From Sphingobacteriales bacterium (lineage in GTDB: Bacteria; Bacteroidota; Bacteroidia; Chitinophagales; UBA2359): 64,000 nucleotides of DNA. Location of the stretch: NCBI GenBank assembly GCA_016718845.1, contig JADKCK010000008.1, positions 118,401 to 182,400 of the forward strand, written 5' to 3'. The notes under the pieces were generated by a model. The model was not told where the DNA came from, made no database searches, and was given only the letters and a program-made list of their open reading frames with translations. Both the position numbers and the translations under genes were made by a program. Shown piece by piece: positions 26,401 to 35,695 of the stretch; position 1 is the stretch's first letter; each line of letters starts with the position of its first letter.

Positions 26401-28015
26401 TTTGTGCGCTGCCTTATATACCCCCGATGCAAGCACCTGGCATTTGTTTATAGGCACCGATGTTGGGGTTTATTACACCAATAACACCCTAACTAATTGT
26501 ACAGGTACGGTTAATTGGTTTCCTTTTTCGGGTGGTTTGCCGCGCATATCGGTACAAGAATTGGAAGTTGTAACAAGTGGAACAACACCTATTTTACGTG
26601 CTGCTACTTTTGGCAGAGGCATTTGGGAAACAACACTTACGGGTATAGGTGGAGCAAATTGTGCTTGTGCAAGTTGTGGCAGCGATGCTTATCCGCTTAT
26701 CGCAAACATAACGGTTGTACCTAATCAGATGGATGATCACCCAGAAAACTATTTAGCACCTGATTGGACGAGTAACATATCATCAAATACCGAAATTAGG
26801 TTATTAAATGGTTCATCGAGTACCTTTGGCAACAATGCTTGTACATGGAGTTTTAGTGGGGCTTTTGTACAACAATCATTAACCGACTGTTCGGGCAATC
26901 CAATTACGTCATTGGCAAATTATCATGGCGATTGTTTGGTGGCTATATGGACTAACGACTTCGCCATGCCACAAACCATAACTGCCACCCTACAAGTAAC
27001 CGATGTAGGGGGTTGTACAGCAAGCACCACCACCAATTTGGTCATCAATCCGTTTGACCCTGATTGCGAAATAGGCAATTCGGTTAGTTATGAGCTTTTG
27101 CCTTCGCATACTATTTGTGACAACGATGGGCTTTGTAAAACCTTAGTACCCGCAGGTACAGGTACCGGAAGCGTAAAAATTACACCCAACATATTTGCAG
27201 GTTCGGGCGAGTTTCAATACCAACTTGACAAATTAGACGGCACAGGGGCTATTGTCAGTACGTATCTGGACAATAATGTTAGGGCAATATGGCAACCCAA
27301 TGGCAATTTATCTTTCGAGTGTTTAGAGCCAGCCAATTATAGTTTATTAGTTACCGACCAAGCAACCGCTTGCACCGATGAACTAAACTTAAGCATTACC
27401 AACGATGGAGCAATGACAATGGCACTAACCGATGAAGTTAAAAATTCGTATCGGGTGTGTTTGGTATCCGCAGGGCAATCACCCGATAAAAGAACGGGCA
27501 AAATAACCATTAGTGCCATAAATGGTACGCCTATCGAAGAGCTATACAACGATTACACTTTTGCGTGGAGCGATTGTGCAAGTTGTACCCAGCCTATTCG
27601 CGACAACTTAGCCAAAGGTACTTATACCGTAACGGTTACACATCGCCCAACAGGTTGTACCTACACCAAAACCTACGAAGTAGTCTATAATAACATACAA
27701 GTAGTGAGTGGCGGTTTTGTGGTTGATAATGGTGGTATTAGTATCAACGACCCCGAGCCAGCCCTTAGAATAGACGCTCCATCGGTGTTTGATGACCAAG
27801 CACAAGTACGCTTAGAGCTACCCCAAGACATGTACCTTAACCTAAAAGTGTACAACACAAATGGTGTTATGGTCAAACAAATATTAGACAACGAACTCAA
27901 AACAAAAGGCGTTCATTTTTACATGCACAATGCCACCAACCTACCAAACGGCTTGTATACTTATGTAGTAAAAGGCTGTGAAGAACAGAAAACAGATACT
28001 GGATTTAAGTACTAA
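23489..28015 (+). CDS. Very large BNR/sortilin-like repeat protein with T9SS sorting domain
   Basis: The product has 1,508 residues from ATG 23489, with a signal peptide (LFLFLLLNLLWGGFSEVAVAQ). BNR/Asp-box motifs occur through the first 1,050 residues (STDAGTTWQRL, STDGGATFTP, TSDGGTTWSKW, STNGGDTWTNI), typical of VPS10/sialidase-like beta-propellers. FGRGIWETTL closes the propeller. Cys-rich Ig-like segments follow (CACASCGSDAYP, SDCASCTQPIRDNLAKGTYT) and then a T9SS-type tail (LNLKVYNTNGVMVKQI, LPNGLYTYVVKG). It is probably a surface-exposed or secreted binding protein or hydrolase; catalytic residues cannot be assigned. It stands as a single-gene unit between its own promoter and terminator. 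Confidence 0.85.
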   Translation: MQIKCKSLFLFLLLNLLWGGFSEVAVAQPDIPEMERHELTDIERHEHPEGIMSPLMLKDMFSGEVEYDIRHYSNLFPRLIYFKKFVFDSLNNAIAYDLTAKLKFTDVCRSIEDGINYHLPGYYNSANHARPSKDDFYRMSSGSTYKNYMAWKKVAQLRQGADGSFVNAADRMWNEIERLNTIDQRNKTRREAGEQQTDCFAGTWANIGPFFNSTTDDATAANHNSITPGIGRVAVLRKHPTQDILYMGAATGGLWKSVPNGATEPIGHRWQVVGAGSGDLFPTMGIADIAFNSTGSTMYVATGDRTRGFDALGQNSYSIGVLKSTDAGTTWQRLSNNVTWRMLVGTTYQTVTPKYLKINRLLVNANGDLFIAANIFVDVLEKIVGASTNTANNNVYGVWKYNTANNSWEQLVHFDNEVCAMEFGNAAQTAIVAASVLGQVQRTTTLNTTWTSVLSAGSNVTKGVSFSNVVQNGSENILYLMTTSPFTLSKSTDGGATFTPTNLSISSFPLPPPNDGDITSFEVLPTGPRSVVTINPSNVNELYLGAAGNTAGSDANGGKLVFKVIMSGNNVVSTTAVSFSPKDSPNVGASANKYMHTDLNNFLWIGNKLFIAHDGGLSYTSDGGTTWSKWYETTRDLCITEALSVSSSVAAPTPGLGTSNTDCVYAGSWDNGLFRAKRNGNAFEWFNSFGGDAVQICMKGDNRIGYTLLPNGGIFRYRPAIPDNPVTAERFKGLSIFPPLSTASVFAEYIPDIKLFDGLEVLDPASPNTPNQGGLMSGYPDLIRINPNITAEWLGETTTCCNYSAFNPPTGFQETEYPWAALDMVGSVAYAGRIRLQNTGLNTDYVARTIITRSNDANVGYPPANPPPTTEPYPTWTLKDGTNLPNAPGKLLTDIVVNKLNPDMLFATYSGFDINGEMTVETMSNPQTTLQLGKVFMSTNGGDTWTNITFGAIKPAAPNSLPKNMLPDLPVLCAALYTPDASTWHLFIGTDVGVYYTNNTLTNCTGTVNWFPFSGGLPRISVQELEVVTSGTTPILRAATFGRGIWETTLTGIGGANCACASCGSDAYPLIANITVVPNQMDDHPENYLAPDWTSNISSNTEIRLLNGSSSTFGNNACTWSFSGAFVQQSLTDCSGNPITSLANYHGDCLVAIWTNDFAMPQTITATLQVTDVGGCTASTTTNLVINPFDPDCEIGNSVSYELLPSHTICDNDGLCKTLVPAGTGTGSVKITPNIFAGSGEFQYQLDKLDGTGAIVSTYLDNNVRAIWQPNGNLSFECLEPANYSLLVTDQATACTDELNLSITNDGAMTMALTDEVKNSYRVCLVSAGQSPDKRTGKITISAINGTPIEELYNDYTFAWSDCASCTQPIRDNLAKGTYTVTVTHRPTGCTYTKTYEVVYNNIQVVSGGFVVDNGGISINDPEPALRIDAPSVFDDQAQVRLELPQDMYLNLKVYNTNGVMVKQILDNELKTKGVHFYMHNATNLPNGLYTYVVKGCEEQKTDTGFKY

Positions 28016-28032
28016 CAAAATTTGTAAGCAAC

Positions 28033-28058
28033 AAAAACAGGCAATTATGCCTGTTTTT
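28033..28058 (+). terminator. Intrinsic terminator after the BNR gene
   Basis: The hairpin and flanks (28031-28069) are the same 39 bp as at 22735-22773. It lies 18 bases after the stop codon. Confidence 0.88.
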
Positions 28059-28592
28059 GTTGCTTTAGTACACCCTAAAAGTAGCAATATTAAGCTGTTG
28101 TCATAAAAACGTTAGTAAATCTTAATTTTCGTTAAAATAAATCAAGCAATATTTTGCAAATGCGAAATTAGGGTTGTACCTTTGCGGCGTTTTAGAGTGC
28201 TTTTGTTTTCGAACTTTCAGAACAAATTGAAAGTTAGGTTGTTATTATCAAGCAACTTTATCAACAAAACATAAAAACAGCTTGTTGGACAAGCTGAAAA
28301 AATGTGCATAATTACAACGCTGCTCTCTAATTTAGAACTGTTCTAAATAGCAAAAAAATAGCACCATTATAGTTACTTTTTGGTAACAACTTACTAACTT
28401 TGCGGCTTGAAAAAGCCATTACCTATTTTAACAGCTTATAACTACTGTTTTTTAGCCTTAACAAGTAAAAACAGCACCTTTCATTGCCAAACAAACCTTA
28501 ATTAGCTACTTAAATATTCGCATCTATTAATTGATAGTTAATCAAACACACAACAAAGTATCCACAACATCTACAAAAACGTACTTAAATAT
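28059..28592. other. Long AT-rich leader region of the complex III operon
   Basis: This is 530 bases without a gene. It holds the promoter at 28154-28184, a second weak TAACTTTG box (28395-28402) followed by GCGG, and a short hairpin CAGCTTGT/ACAAGCTG (28278-28296). If the first promoter is used, the actA mRNA has a leader of about 400 bases. Confidence 0.5.
28154..28184 (+). promoter_or_regulatory. Possible promoter of the act-cox operon
   Basis: TTG (28154-28156), 20 bases, then TACCTTTG (28177-28184) and GCGG agrees well with the phylum's consensus. It is the best match in the leader, but it is far from actA, and a closer promoter cannot be excluded. Confidence 0.55.
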
Positions 28593-29834
28593 ATGCTGAG
28601 AAGTAAATTTTTACTACCTCTTTTCGCCCTTCTACTTGCTCTCAACACATTAGGTGTTGCTGCTCAAGACCCGCGCGCTGATGCCGCCTACAAAGAAGGA
28701 GAAGGACTATTCAAAGCCCAATGTACCAGCTGCCACGCTGTAAACAAACAAGTGGTGGGTCCGGCATTGGCTAAAGTGTACGAGCGACGCGACGCCGATT
28801 GGTTACGCAGTTGGATTAAAAACTCGCAAGCTGTAATTAAATCGGGCGACCCGTATGCTGTTGAACTTTTTAACAAGTACAACAAATCGGTTATGACTTC
28901 TTTCAATTTGTCGGATAAGCAAATTGATAATATCTTGACTTACATCAAGGTAGAAACAGAAGTACCTGCTGCCGCTGCCCCTGGAGCAGCCCCTGCCGCT
29001 GGTGGTGCCGAAGCCACTGGCACTAATAGCAACATGACCCTCTTTTTAGCTATCATACTTACCTTATTAGGTGTGGTTATGTTGGTGTTATCGCGTTTAA
29101 CGGGTACACTTAGTAAATTGGTAAAAGAGAAAATGGGGCAGATAGTACCTGACTCTATTCCGCTTGGTAAAATATTGAGTAGCAAAAAAATGGCTGCCTT
29201 ATTAATCCTTTCGGGCTGTATCTTTTTGGGTTACGCCACCGTTGAACAAGCACAAATGTTGGGTCGTCAGAAAGATTATGCTCCAACACAACCCATCAAA
29301 TTTTCGCACAAAATACACGCTGGAGCCAACAAAATTGACTGTCAATATTGTCACTCTGGTGCAAGCAAAGGCAAATCGGCAGTTATCCCGGGTCCAAGCC
29401 TTTGTATGAATTGCCACAAAGCCATTAAAGAAGGTCCCGTTTATGGCAAAACCGAAATTGGTAAAATTTATGCTGCCACAGGTTGGAACCCCGACAGCAT
29501 GAAATACCTAAACAAAACAAAACCTGTTGAGTGGATACGCATACACAACCTGCCCGACCACGTTTATTTTAATCACTCGCAACACGTAGTAGCAGGTGGC
29601 GTAAAATGCCAAACTTGTCACGGCGAAATTCAAGAAATGGACGTTGTAAAACAAAATGCCACACTAGGTATGGGTTGGTGTATCAATTGCCACAGAGAAA
29701 CCGAAGTGCAATTTAAAGTCAATAATTTCTACAAAGATTACGAAATTTTGCACGAAAAACTAAAATCGGGCGCTATTTCAAAAGTTACCGTAGAAGATAT
29801 TGGTGGTACTGAATGTCAAAAATGCCATTACTAA
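28593..29834 (+). CDS. actA: Alternative complex III subunit ActA (six-heme cytochrome c)
   Basis: The 413-residue protein has a signal peptide (GVAAQ). A mono-heme domain (CTSCH at residues 44-48), an Ala/Pro linker and two membrane helices (about 148-172 and 198-220) lead into a multiheme region with CQYCH, CMNCH, CQTCH, CINCH and CQKCH. That makes six CxxCH sites, the last one residue from the C-terminus. ActA passes electrons from the iron-sulfur subunit ActB toward the acceptor cytochrome or oxidase. It is the first gene of a six-gene set in the standard order, followed by oxidase genes, consistent with an ACIII-oxidase supercomplex. Confidence 0.93.
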   Translation: MLRSKFLLPLFALLLALNTLGVAAQDPRADAAYKEGEGLFKAQCTSCHAVNKQVVGPALAKVYERRDADWLRSWIKNSQAVIKSGDPYAVELFNKYNKSVMTSFNLSDKQIDNILTYIKVETEVPAAAAPGAAPAAGGAEATGTNSNMTLFLAIILTLLGVVMLVLSRLTGTLSKLVKEKMGQIVPDSIPLGKILSSKKMAALLILSGCIFLGYATVEQAQMLGRQKDYAPTQPIKFSHKIHAGANKIDCQYCHSGASKGKSAVIPGPSLCMNCHKAIKEGPVYGKTEIGKIYAATGWNPDSMKYLNKTKPVEWIRIHNLPDHVYFNHSQHVVAGGVKCQTCHGEIQEMDVVKQNATLGMGWCINCHRETEVQFKVNNFYKDYEILHEKLKSGAISKVTVEDIGGTECQKCHY

Positions 29835-29930
29835 ATCGTAAATTGTTAGTCGTAAAAACGCTGATTAACACTTTATAGAGTCAACCATTCATTTGGTTTT
29901 TCATTTACAAAAATTCTTGTTTTACAATAT

Positions 29931-32900
29931 ATGAAACAGCAAATTTGGCAGGGTTTAGAGCAATTGAACAACGACCCTGAGTTTCTTCAACATAAACGCA
30001 ACGAATTTCGCGAGGATTTGCCTTTAACAGGGGGTATATCTGCCGATGCACAAACTTCGCGCCGCGACTTTTTGAAAATATTGGGTTTTAGCGTAACCGC
30101 AGCTACCATAGCTGCAAGTTGCGAAATTCCAGTACGTAGGGCTATCCCTTATGTATTTAAACCCGAAGAAATTTCACCAGGCATTGCCAATTATTACGCA
30201 TCATCGTTTGTTGATGGTAGCGACTATTGCAGTGTATTGGTAAAAACTCGCGAAGGTCGCCCTATTAAAATAGAAGGCAACAGCCTTTCGGGTATCACAC
30301 AAGGTGGTACATCGGCACGCGCGCAGGCATCTATCATTTCTTTGTACGATACGGCTCGTTTACGTTACCCGAAAAAAGAAGGTAAAAAAACAACGTGGAA
30401 AGATATTGATGCCGAAATTGGCAGCAAATTGGCAGGTACAAACGGCACTATAGCCCTTGTTACAGGCTCAATCCTTAGCCCCTCGACACGTCAAGCCATC
30501 GCCGAGTTTAAAAATAAGTATAGCAATGCCAAACACATTGTATACGACCCCGTATCAAAAGCAGGTATCTTAAATGCCAACGAGCGTAATTTTGGCAAAC
30601 GTGTAGTGCCTTCGTACCGCTTTGACAGAGCTAAAACTATTGTTAGCTTTGGTGCCGACTTTTTAGGCACCTGGGTGTCGCCTATCGAATTTACCAAACA
30701 ATACAGCAGCAGCCGCAAAGTAAGCCGCGAAAACCCAACAATGTCGAAACACTGGCATTTTGAGTCAATCATGTCGCTTACAGGTGCTAATGCCGACAAA
30801 CGCTTTACGCTTTTACCCTCGCAAGAAGGTATTGCTGTTGTTGCCCTATACAACGAATTGGCAGGCATGTTGGGCAAATCTGCCCTTGCAAACGCAACCT
30901 TAAAAGATGCCGAAGCTCAAAAAGCTATTAAACAAGTAGCCCTAGAACTAAAAAGCAGCATGGGTACGTCGTTAATAGTATCTGGCTCGAACGATGCTAA
31001 TGTGCAAGTTGTGGTAAATGCCATTAACGGCATGTTAGGCAATTATGGCAATACACTTTCGTTAGATAGAGTATATGCACATCAATCGGACGACAAAGCG
31101 ATGGCTGAATTGGTAGCTGGCATGGGCAATGGCTCGGTTGGTGCAGTTATTTTATACCACGTAAATCCCGCCTACTCGTATCCCGAAGCAGGTAAATTTA
31201 TGGACGGTTTGAAAAAAGTTCCTGTTTCGGTATCTTTCAACGACCGCGAAGATGAAACATCGGTGGGCGTAAAATATTTATGCCCCGATAATCACTACCT
31301 AGAATCGTGGTGCGATGCAGAACCTAAAACAGGTTTTTATAGTCTATCACAACCTGCTATCTCTCCGCTGTTTGACACTCGTCAAGCACCAGAAAGTTTA
31401 TTAACTTGGGCAGGCAACCGTACAACTTTTTACGATTATGTACGTGCTTATTGGCAAAACAATGTTTTTGGTAAACAAAGCAAATTTGGCAATTTTAAAG
31501 GTTTTTGGGAAGCTGCCTTGCACGATGGTATTTTTGAGATAGACAATCCAAATAAAACCAATGGTACCGACATTATGCGTGCCGAATATACCCCAACAAT
31601 CGCCACTACCGATACCACAAGCATTGTAGCATTAGCCACTACTGCCACCGAAACTATTGCTTGGGCACCCACAGTAAGCACTATCAACATTGATGCACAA
31701 GGAGCATCGGGCTCTATTATGCAAGCTGTCTCTGCTGCTAAAGGTATTGAGTTAACTGTATTTGAAAACGTAGTAATGGGCGATGGGCGTTATGCCAATA
31801 ACCCATTTTTACAAGAAACACCCGAACCTATCTCAAAGGTATGTTGGGATAATGTGCTGTCGGTATCGCCTAAATATGGCAAAGAACAAGGCTGGGAAGA
31901 ATACGATGTGGTTGAAGTAAAAGTTGGTGGCTATGCCATTCAATTGCCTGTTGTTTTCCAACCTGGTCAGGCTTATGGTTCTTGCTCTATAGCCCTAGGC
32001 TACGGACGCACAAAAGCAGGCTCGGACAAATGCCATGTAGGTAAAAATGCCTTCCCGTTTGCTTCATTTAATGGCGAAACATTCGATTATGTAAAATCGG
32101 GTGTAACTTTGCAAAAAGTGGGCGGACGATACGAAGGTGTAGGTGGCTATGGTCTGGCTCGTACACAAACGCACTCAACTATTGATGACGAACGCTTTAT
32201 TGTAGGTTTGGCATCTTTAGAATCTTATAAAAAAGACAAATTTGCGGGTAATCACTACTCGCTCGAATGGGACGAAAAAGCCAAAGAAGGTGAGTTTTTC
32301 ACCCTGTATGGTAATGACAACTTATATGGTCCGCACGCAGATGCCTTTAATCGCGGACAGCGTTGGGGTATGGCAATAGACCTAAGCTCTTGCACCGGTT
32401 GCGGTGCTTGCGTACCTGCCTGCCACATTGAAAACAACGTACCTGTTGTTGGACAAGAAGAGGTTGCCCGCGTACACGAAATGCACTGGATGCGCATCGA
32501 CCGTTATTATTTGGGTAAAGATATGGAAAACCCCGAAGTAGCGTTTATGCCTATGATGTGTCAGCACTGTGCAAGCGCCCCTTGCGAAAACGTATGTCCC
32601 GTTGCAGCTACTAACCATAGTGGCGAGGGTTTAAACCAAATGGCATATAACCGCTGTATTGGTACACGTTATTGTGCCAACAACTGCCCTTATAAAGTAC
32701 GTCGTTTTAACTGGTTCGATTATCAAGGTTCGGATAGTTTTTACAAAGACACCATTTTTGATAATGACGAATGGACAACTGCCGATGAATTGTCGCGAAT
32801 GGTGTTGAACCCTGATGTAACGGTTAGGTCGCGTGGAGTAATGGAAAAATGCTCGATGTGCGTACAACGTATTCAAGAAGGTAAATTGGCAGCAAAACGC

Positions 32901-33203
32901 GAAAACCGTCAAATGCGCGATGGCGATGTAAAATCGGCTTGTCAAGCTGCTTGCCCCGCCAATGCCATTGTTTTTGGCAACCTTAACAGCCCTACTTCAG
33001 AGGTGTCAAAACTACATAGCAACGAGCGTAACTACTATTTATTAGAAGAATTGCACGTTGTACCGGGTATTGGTTATCAAACACGTATCAAAAACCGCGA
33101 AGCATTGGCAGGTATTGATTCGTATAGCGGCGATGGCACAGCACACGAAAAAACCGAAGAAAAACACGAAGCAGCACCCGCCGAAAATGGTCATGGTGGA
33201 TAA
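29931..33203 (+). CDS. actB: Alternative complex III subunit ActB (molybdopterin-like plus iron-sulfur)
   Basis: The 1,090-residue protein has a TAT-like segment (SRRDFLKILGFSVTAATIAA followed by SC) near residues 43-64. A long domain related to molybdopterin oxidoreductases follows (to about 750). The C-terminal ferredoxin-like region has four cysteine clusters: CTGCGACVPAC, CQHCASAPCENVCP, CIGTRYCANNCP and CSMCVQ with CQAACP. In ActB the molybdopterin site is known to be empty, and the clusters carry electrons to the ActA hemes. The tail is His/Glu-rich (EKTEEKHEAAPAENGHGG). Confidence 0.94.
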   Translation: MKQQIWQGLEQLNNDPEFLQHKRNEFREDLPLTGGISADAQTSRRDFLKILGFSVTAATIAASCEIPVRRAIPYVFKPEEISPGIANYYASSFVDGSDYCSVLVKTREGRPIKIEGNSLSGITQGGTSARAQASIISLYDTARLRYPKKEGKKTTWKDIDAEIGSKLAGTNGTIALVTGSILSPSTRQAIAEFKNKYSNAKHIVYDPVSKAGILNANERNFGKRVVPSYRFDRAKTIVSFGADFLGTWVSPIEFTKQYSSSRKVSRENPTMSKHWHFESIMSLTGANADKRFTLLPSQEGIAVVALYNELAGMLGKSALANATLKDAEAQKAIKQVALELKSSMGTSLIVSGSNDANVQVVVNAINGMLGNYGNTLSLDRVYAHQSDDKAMAELVAGMGNGSVGAVILYHVNPAYSYPEAGKFMDGLKKVPVSVSFNDREDETSVGVKYLCPDNHYLESWCDAEPKTGFYSLSQPAISPLFDTRQAPESLLTWAGNRTTFYDYVRAYWQNNVFGKQSKFGNFKGFWEAALHDGIFEIDNPNKTNGTDIMRAEYTPTIATTDTTSIVALATTATETIAWAPTVSTINIDAQGASGSIMQAVSAAKGIELTVFENVVMGDGRYANNPFLQETPEPISKVCWDNVLSVSPKYGKEQGWEEYDVVEVKVGGYAIQLPVVFQPGQAYGSCSIALGYGRTKAGSDKCHVGKNAFPFASFNGETFDYVKSGVTLQKVGGRYEGVGGYGLARTQTHSTIDDERFIVGLASLESYKKDKFAGNHYSLEWDEKAKEGEFFTLYGNDNLYGPHADAFNRGQRWGMAIDLSSCTGCGACVPACHIENNVPVVGQEEVARVHEMHWMRIDRYYLGKDMENPEVAFMPMMCQHCASAPCENVCPVAATNHSGEGLNQMAYNRCIGTRYCANNCPYKVRRFNWFDYQGSDSFYKDTIFDNDEWTTADELSRMVLNPDVTVRSRGVMEKCSMCVQRIQEGKLAAKRENRQMRDGDVKSACQAACPANAIVFGNLNSPTSEVSKLHSNERNYYLLEELHVVPGIGYQTRIKNREALAGIDSYSGDGTAHEKTEEKHEAAPAENGHGG

Positions 33204-33221
33204 AGTAGACATACAGCCATT

Positions 33222-33261
33222 GGCTATTTGTTTGAAATATTTTTATCCCAAACAAATAGCC
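33222..33261 (+). other. Hairpin between actB and actC
   Basis: A perfect 13-bp inverted repeat (GGCTATTTGTTTG with CAAACAAATAGCC) encloses a 14-base loop. No T-run follows, so it is not a typical terminator. It could tune relative mRNA levels or mark a processing site. Confidence 0.7.
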
Positions 33262-33322
33262 ATTAGCTAAAAACTATTAGCTTTTTATAAAACATCATTT
33301 TCAAAAAAACAATCAACTATAT

Positions 33323-34858
33323 ATGCATTATAGTTCACCTATAAGAGAACCGTTAATAAACAATAGCCGAACCTACGGCGATATTACCGAGGATATAGCC
33401 AAAGGCACCGAAGGTACGCCAGGTATGTTGTGGACGGTTGCAACGGCAATTTCGGCTTGTGTTGCCCTCATCGGGGTGCTTAGCCTTGCCCTTACCGTTT
33501 GGAAAGGGATTGGTATGTGGGGAGCCAACCGTACTGTTGGCTGGGCATGGGACATCACCAACTTTGTTTGGTGGATTGGTATCGGTCATGCTGGTACGCT
33601 TATCTCTGCTATCTTGTTGTTATTCCGTCAAAAATGGCGTACAGGTGTAAACCGTGCTGCCGAAGCCATGACCATTTTTGCGGTAGTTTGTGCGGGCTTG
33701 TTCCCTGTATTTCACATGGGACGTGTTTGGTTGGCATTTTTCATTTTCCCGCTGCCAAATACACGCGGTATGTTGTGGGTAAATTTCAACTCACCACTTT
33801 TGTGGGACGTGTTTGCGATTAGTACCTACCTAACCGTTTCGTTGTTGTTCTGGTATACGGGTTTATTGCCCGATATTGCCACCGTCCGCGACCGCTCAAA
33901 AGACAACTCATGGCGCCAAGCTATCTATCGCAGCCTAAGTTTTGGCTGGACAGGTACTGCCAAACAATGGCAGCGTTTTGAGTCGTTGAGTTTAATTTTG
34001 GCGGGTTTATCTACCCCCTTGGTACTCTCGGTTCACTCGATAGTAAGTTTCGACTTTGCTACGTCTATTGTACCGGGCTGGCACACCACCATTTTCCCGC
34101 CTTACTTCGTTGCGGGTGCTATCTTTTCGGGTTTTGCTATGGTATTAACCCTTATGTTGATAGCCCGTAAAGTAATGAACTTAGAAAACTACATTACTAT
34201 TGCCCACATCGAGTCGATGAACAAAGTAATTGTATTAACGGGTTCTATTGTAGGTATTGCCTATATCACCGAGTTTTTTACGGCTTGGTACTCGGCAAAT
34301 ATTTACGAGCGTTGGGTATTTATACACAATCGCGTAGCCGACCCATATATATTTGGACCCTTGTTTGGCGTTGAACCAGCACCTTATTGGTGGGCATATT
34401 GGATGATGATGTCGTGTAACGTTATCTCCCCTCAATTTTTCTGGATAAAAGCTCTTCGCCGCAATTTATACGTTACATTTGCCTTATCGTTGGTTATCAA
34501 CGTAGGTATGTGGTTCGAGCGTTTTGTAATCATTGTAACTTCGTTGCACCGCGATTATATTCCATCTAACTGGACAATGTACTCGCCTACCTGGACAGAA
34601 ATTGGTATTTATGTAGGTACTATGGGTATTTTTATGACCTTATTCTTGATTTTCTGTCGTACATTGCCCGTAATAGCTATTGCCGAGGTAAAAAGTATTT
34701 TGAAAACAGCAGGCGACCAATACTTAGCTAAAATTGGCAACGAGGAAGAAGAATTGCGCCGCAAAGGTATTGCATTAGGTCAAAATGCTTTGGAAGACAG
34801 CCATCACCATGGAGGCGGTCATTTAGCAGGAGCATTACACGATAAAAACGATAAGTAG
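33323..34858 (+). CDS. actC: Alternative complex III subunit ActC (NrfD/PsrC-like quinol-binding membrane protein)
   Basis: The 511-residue polytopic protein has about ten membrane helices and the NrfD fold: GWAWDITNFVWWIGIGHAGT, FPVFHMGRVWLAFFIFPLPN, SVHSIVSFDFATSIVPGWHT. A His-rich tail (SHHHGGGHLAGALHDKNDK) follows. ActC is one of two NrfD-like subunits and is regarded as the quinol oxidation site. It lies 119 bases after actB, with a hairpin in the gap. Confidence 0.94.
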   Translation: MHYSSPIREPLINNSRTYGDITEDIAKGTEGTPGMLWTVATAISACVALIGVLSLALTVWKGIGMWGANRTVGWAWDITNFVWWIGIGHAGTLISAILLLFRQKWRTGVNRAAEAMTIFAVVCAGLFPVFHMGRVWLAFFIFPLPNTRGMLWVNFNSPLLWDVFAISTYLTVSLLFWYTGLLPDIATVRDRSKDNSWRQAIYRSLSFGWTGTAKQWQRFESLSLILAGLSTPLVLSVHSIVSFDFATSIVPGWHTTIFPPYFVAGAIFSGFAMVLTLMLIARKVMNLENYITIAHIESMNKVIVLTGSIVGIAYITEFFTAWYSANIYERWVFIHNRVADPYIFGPLFGVEPAPYWWAYWMMMSCNVISPQFFWIKALRRNLYVTFALSLVINVGMWFERFVIIVTSLHRDYIPSNWTMYSPTWTEIGIYVGTMGIFMTLFLIFCRTLPVIAIAEVKSILKTAGDQYLAKIGNEEEELRRKGIALGQNALEDSHHHGGGHLAGALHDKNDK

Positions 34859-34949
34859 CCCCATTACGTTCAACATTGACATTCATTTAGCTTACAGCAT
34901 TTACCAAGTAGCTGCGAGTTGATTAAATTCATAATCAAAAACAAAAACA

Positions 34950-35531
34950 ATGCAACATAAATATATTTTGGGTGTTTACGACGATGACGACACGCTACTT
35001 GATGCCGTAAAGCGTTTGCGTGCCGAAGGCTACAGAGCCCACGAAGTATTTAGCCCTTTCCCGATACACGGACTTGACGAGGCAATGGGTTTGCAAGATA
35101 CCCGTTTGCATACAGCAGGTTTTATTTACGGAGCCACAGGTACACTTACAGCAGTAGGAGCGATGACCGCCATTCAGGTACTAGACTGGCCTATTATAGT
35201 AGGTGGTAAGCCGTTTTTCTCGCTACCAGCCTTTGTACCTATCATATTTGAGCTAACCGTATTGTTTGCGGCAATAGGCATGGTAGTTACCTTTTATATT
35301 CGCAACGGCTTTTCGATTTTTAAACCTCTTGAGGTAGTAGATAAACGAGCTACCGATGACAAATTTATTTTGGCGCTTTGCTGCAAACAATATAGCAGCG
35401 ACGAAGACCAAGGTAAAATTCGCAGTCTGTTGCGCAGCACAGGTGCATCGGAGGTGAACGACCGAGTAATGCAAACCGAATTGTTGCCTAACTTATTTAA
35501 AGCCGACGAAGAGTTGGTAGCACATCACTAA
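34950..35531 (+). CDS. actD: Alternative complex III subunit ActD (DUF3341)
   Basis: The 193-residue protein has a cytoplasmic N-terminal alpha/beta domain (ILGVYDDDDTLLDAVKRLRAEG, HEVFSPFPIHGLDEAMGL) and two membrane helices (about 68-88 and 100-122: FIYGATGTLTAVGAMTAIQV and PIIFELTVLFAAIGMVVTFY). A second small domain follows. This matches the DUF3341 subunit always found between actC and actE. Its role is structural as far as is known. Confidence 0.93.
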   Translation: MQHKYILGVYDDDDTLLDAVKRLRAEGYRAHEVFSPFPIHGLDEAMGLQDTRLHTAGFIYGATGTLTAVGAMTAIQVLDWPIIVGGKPFFSLPAFVPIIFELTVLFAAIGMVVTFYIRNGFSIFKPLEVVDKRATDDKFILALCCKQYSSDEDQGKIRSLLRSTGASEVNDRVMQTELLPNLFKADEELVAHH

Positions 35532-35609
35532 TAATTTTTGGCTAATGGTTTTATAAACTATCTGCCAAATAAGTACTGGATACAATGATTTTGTACTAAA
35601 AAGTATTAG

Positions 35610-35629
35610 CTATCTGTAATGTCAGATAG
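35610..35629 (+). other. Small hairpin between actD and actE
   Basis: The arms CTATCTG and CAGATAG enclose a six-base loop. There is no T-run, so it may affect mRNA processing. It is the second such element inside this operon. Confidence 0.5.
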
Positions 35630-35695
35630 TTATCAATTACACATTATTTATTGTCCATTTGCTTAATTCATTTTTTTCAGAAAAAAAACAACACA

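Noticed and set aside
28278..28296. Terminator or riboswitch in the act leader
   Set aside because: The hairpin is only 8 bp with no T-run on the plus strand, and no known riboswitch core is visible.
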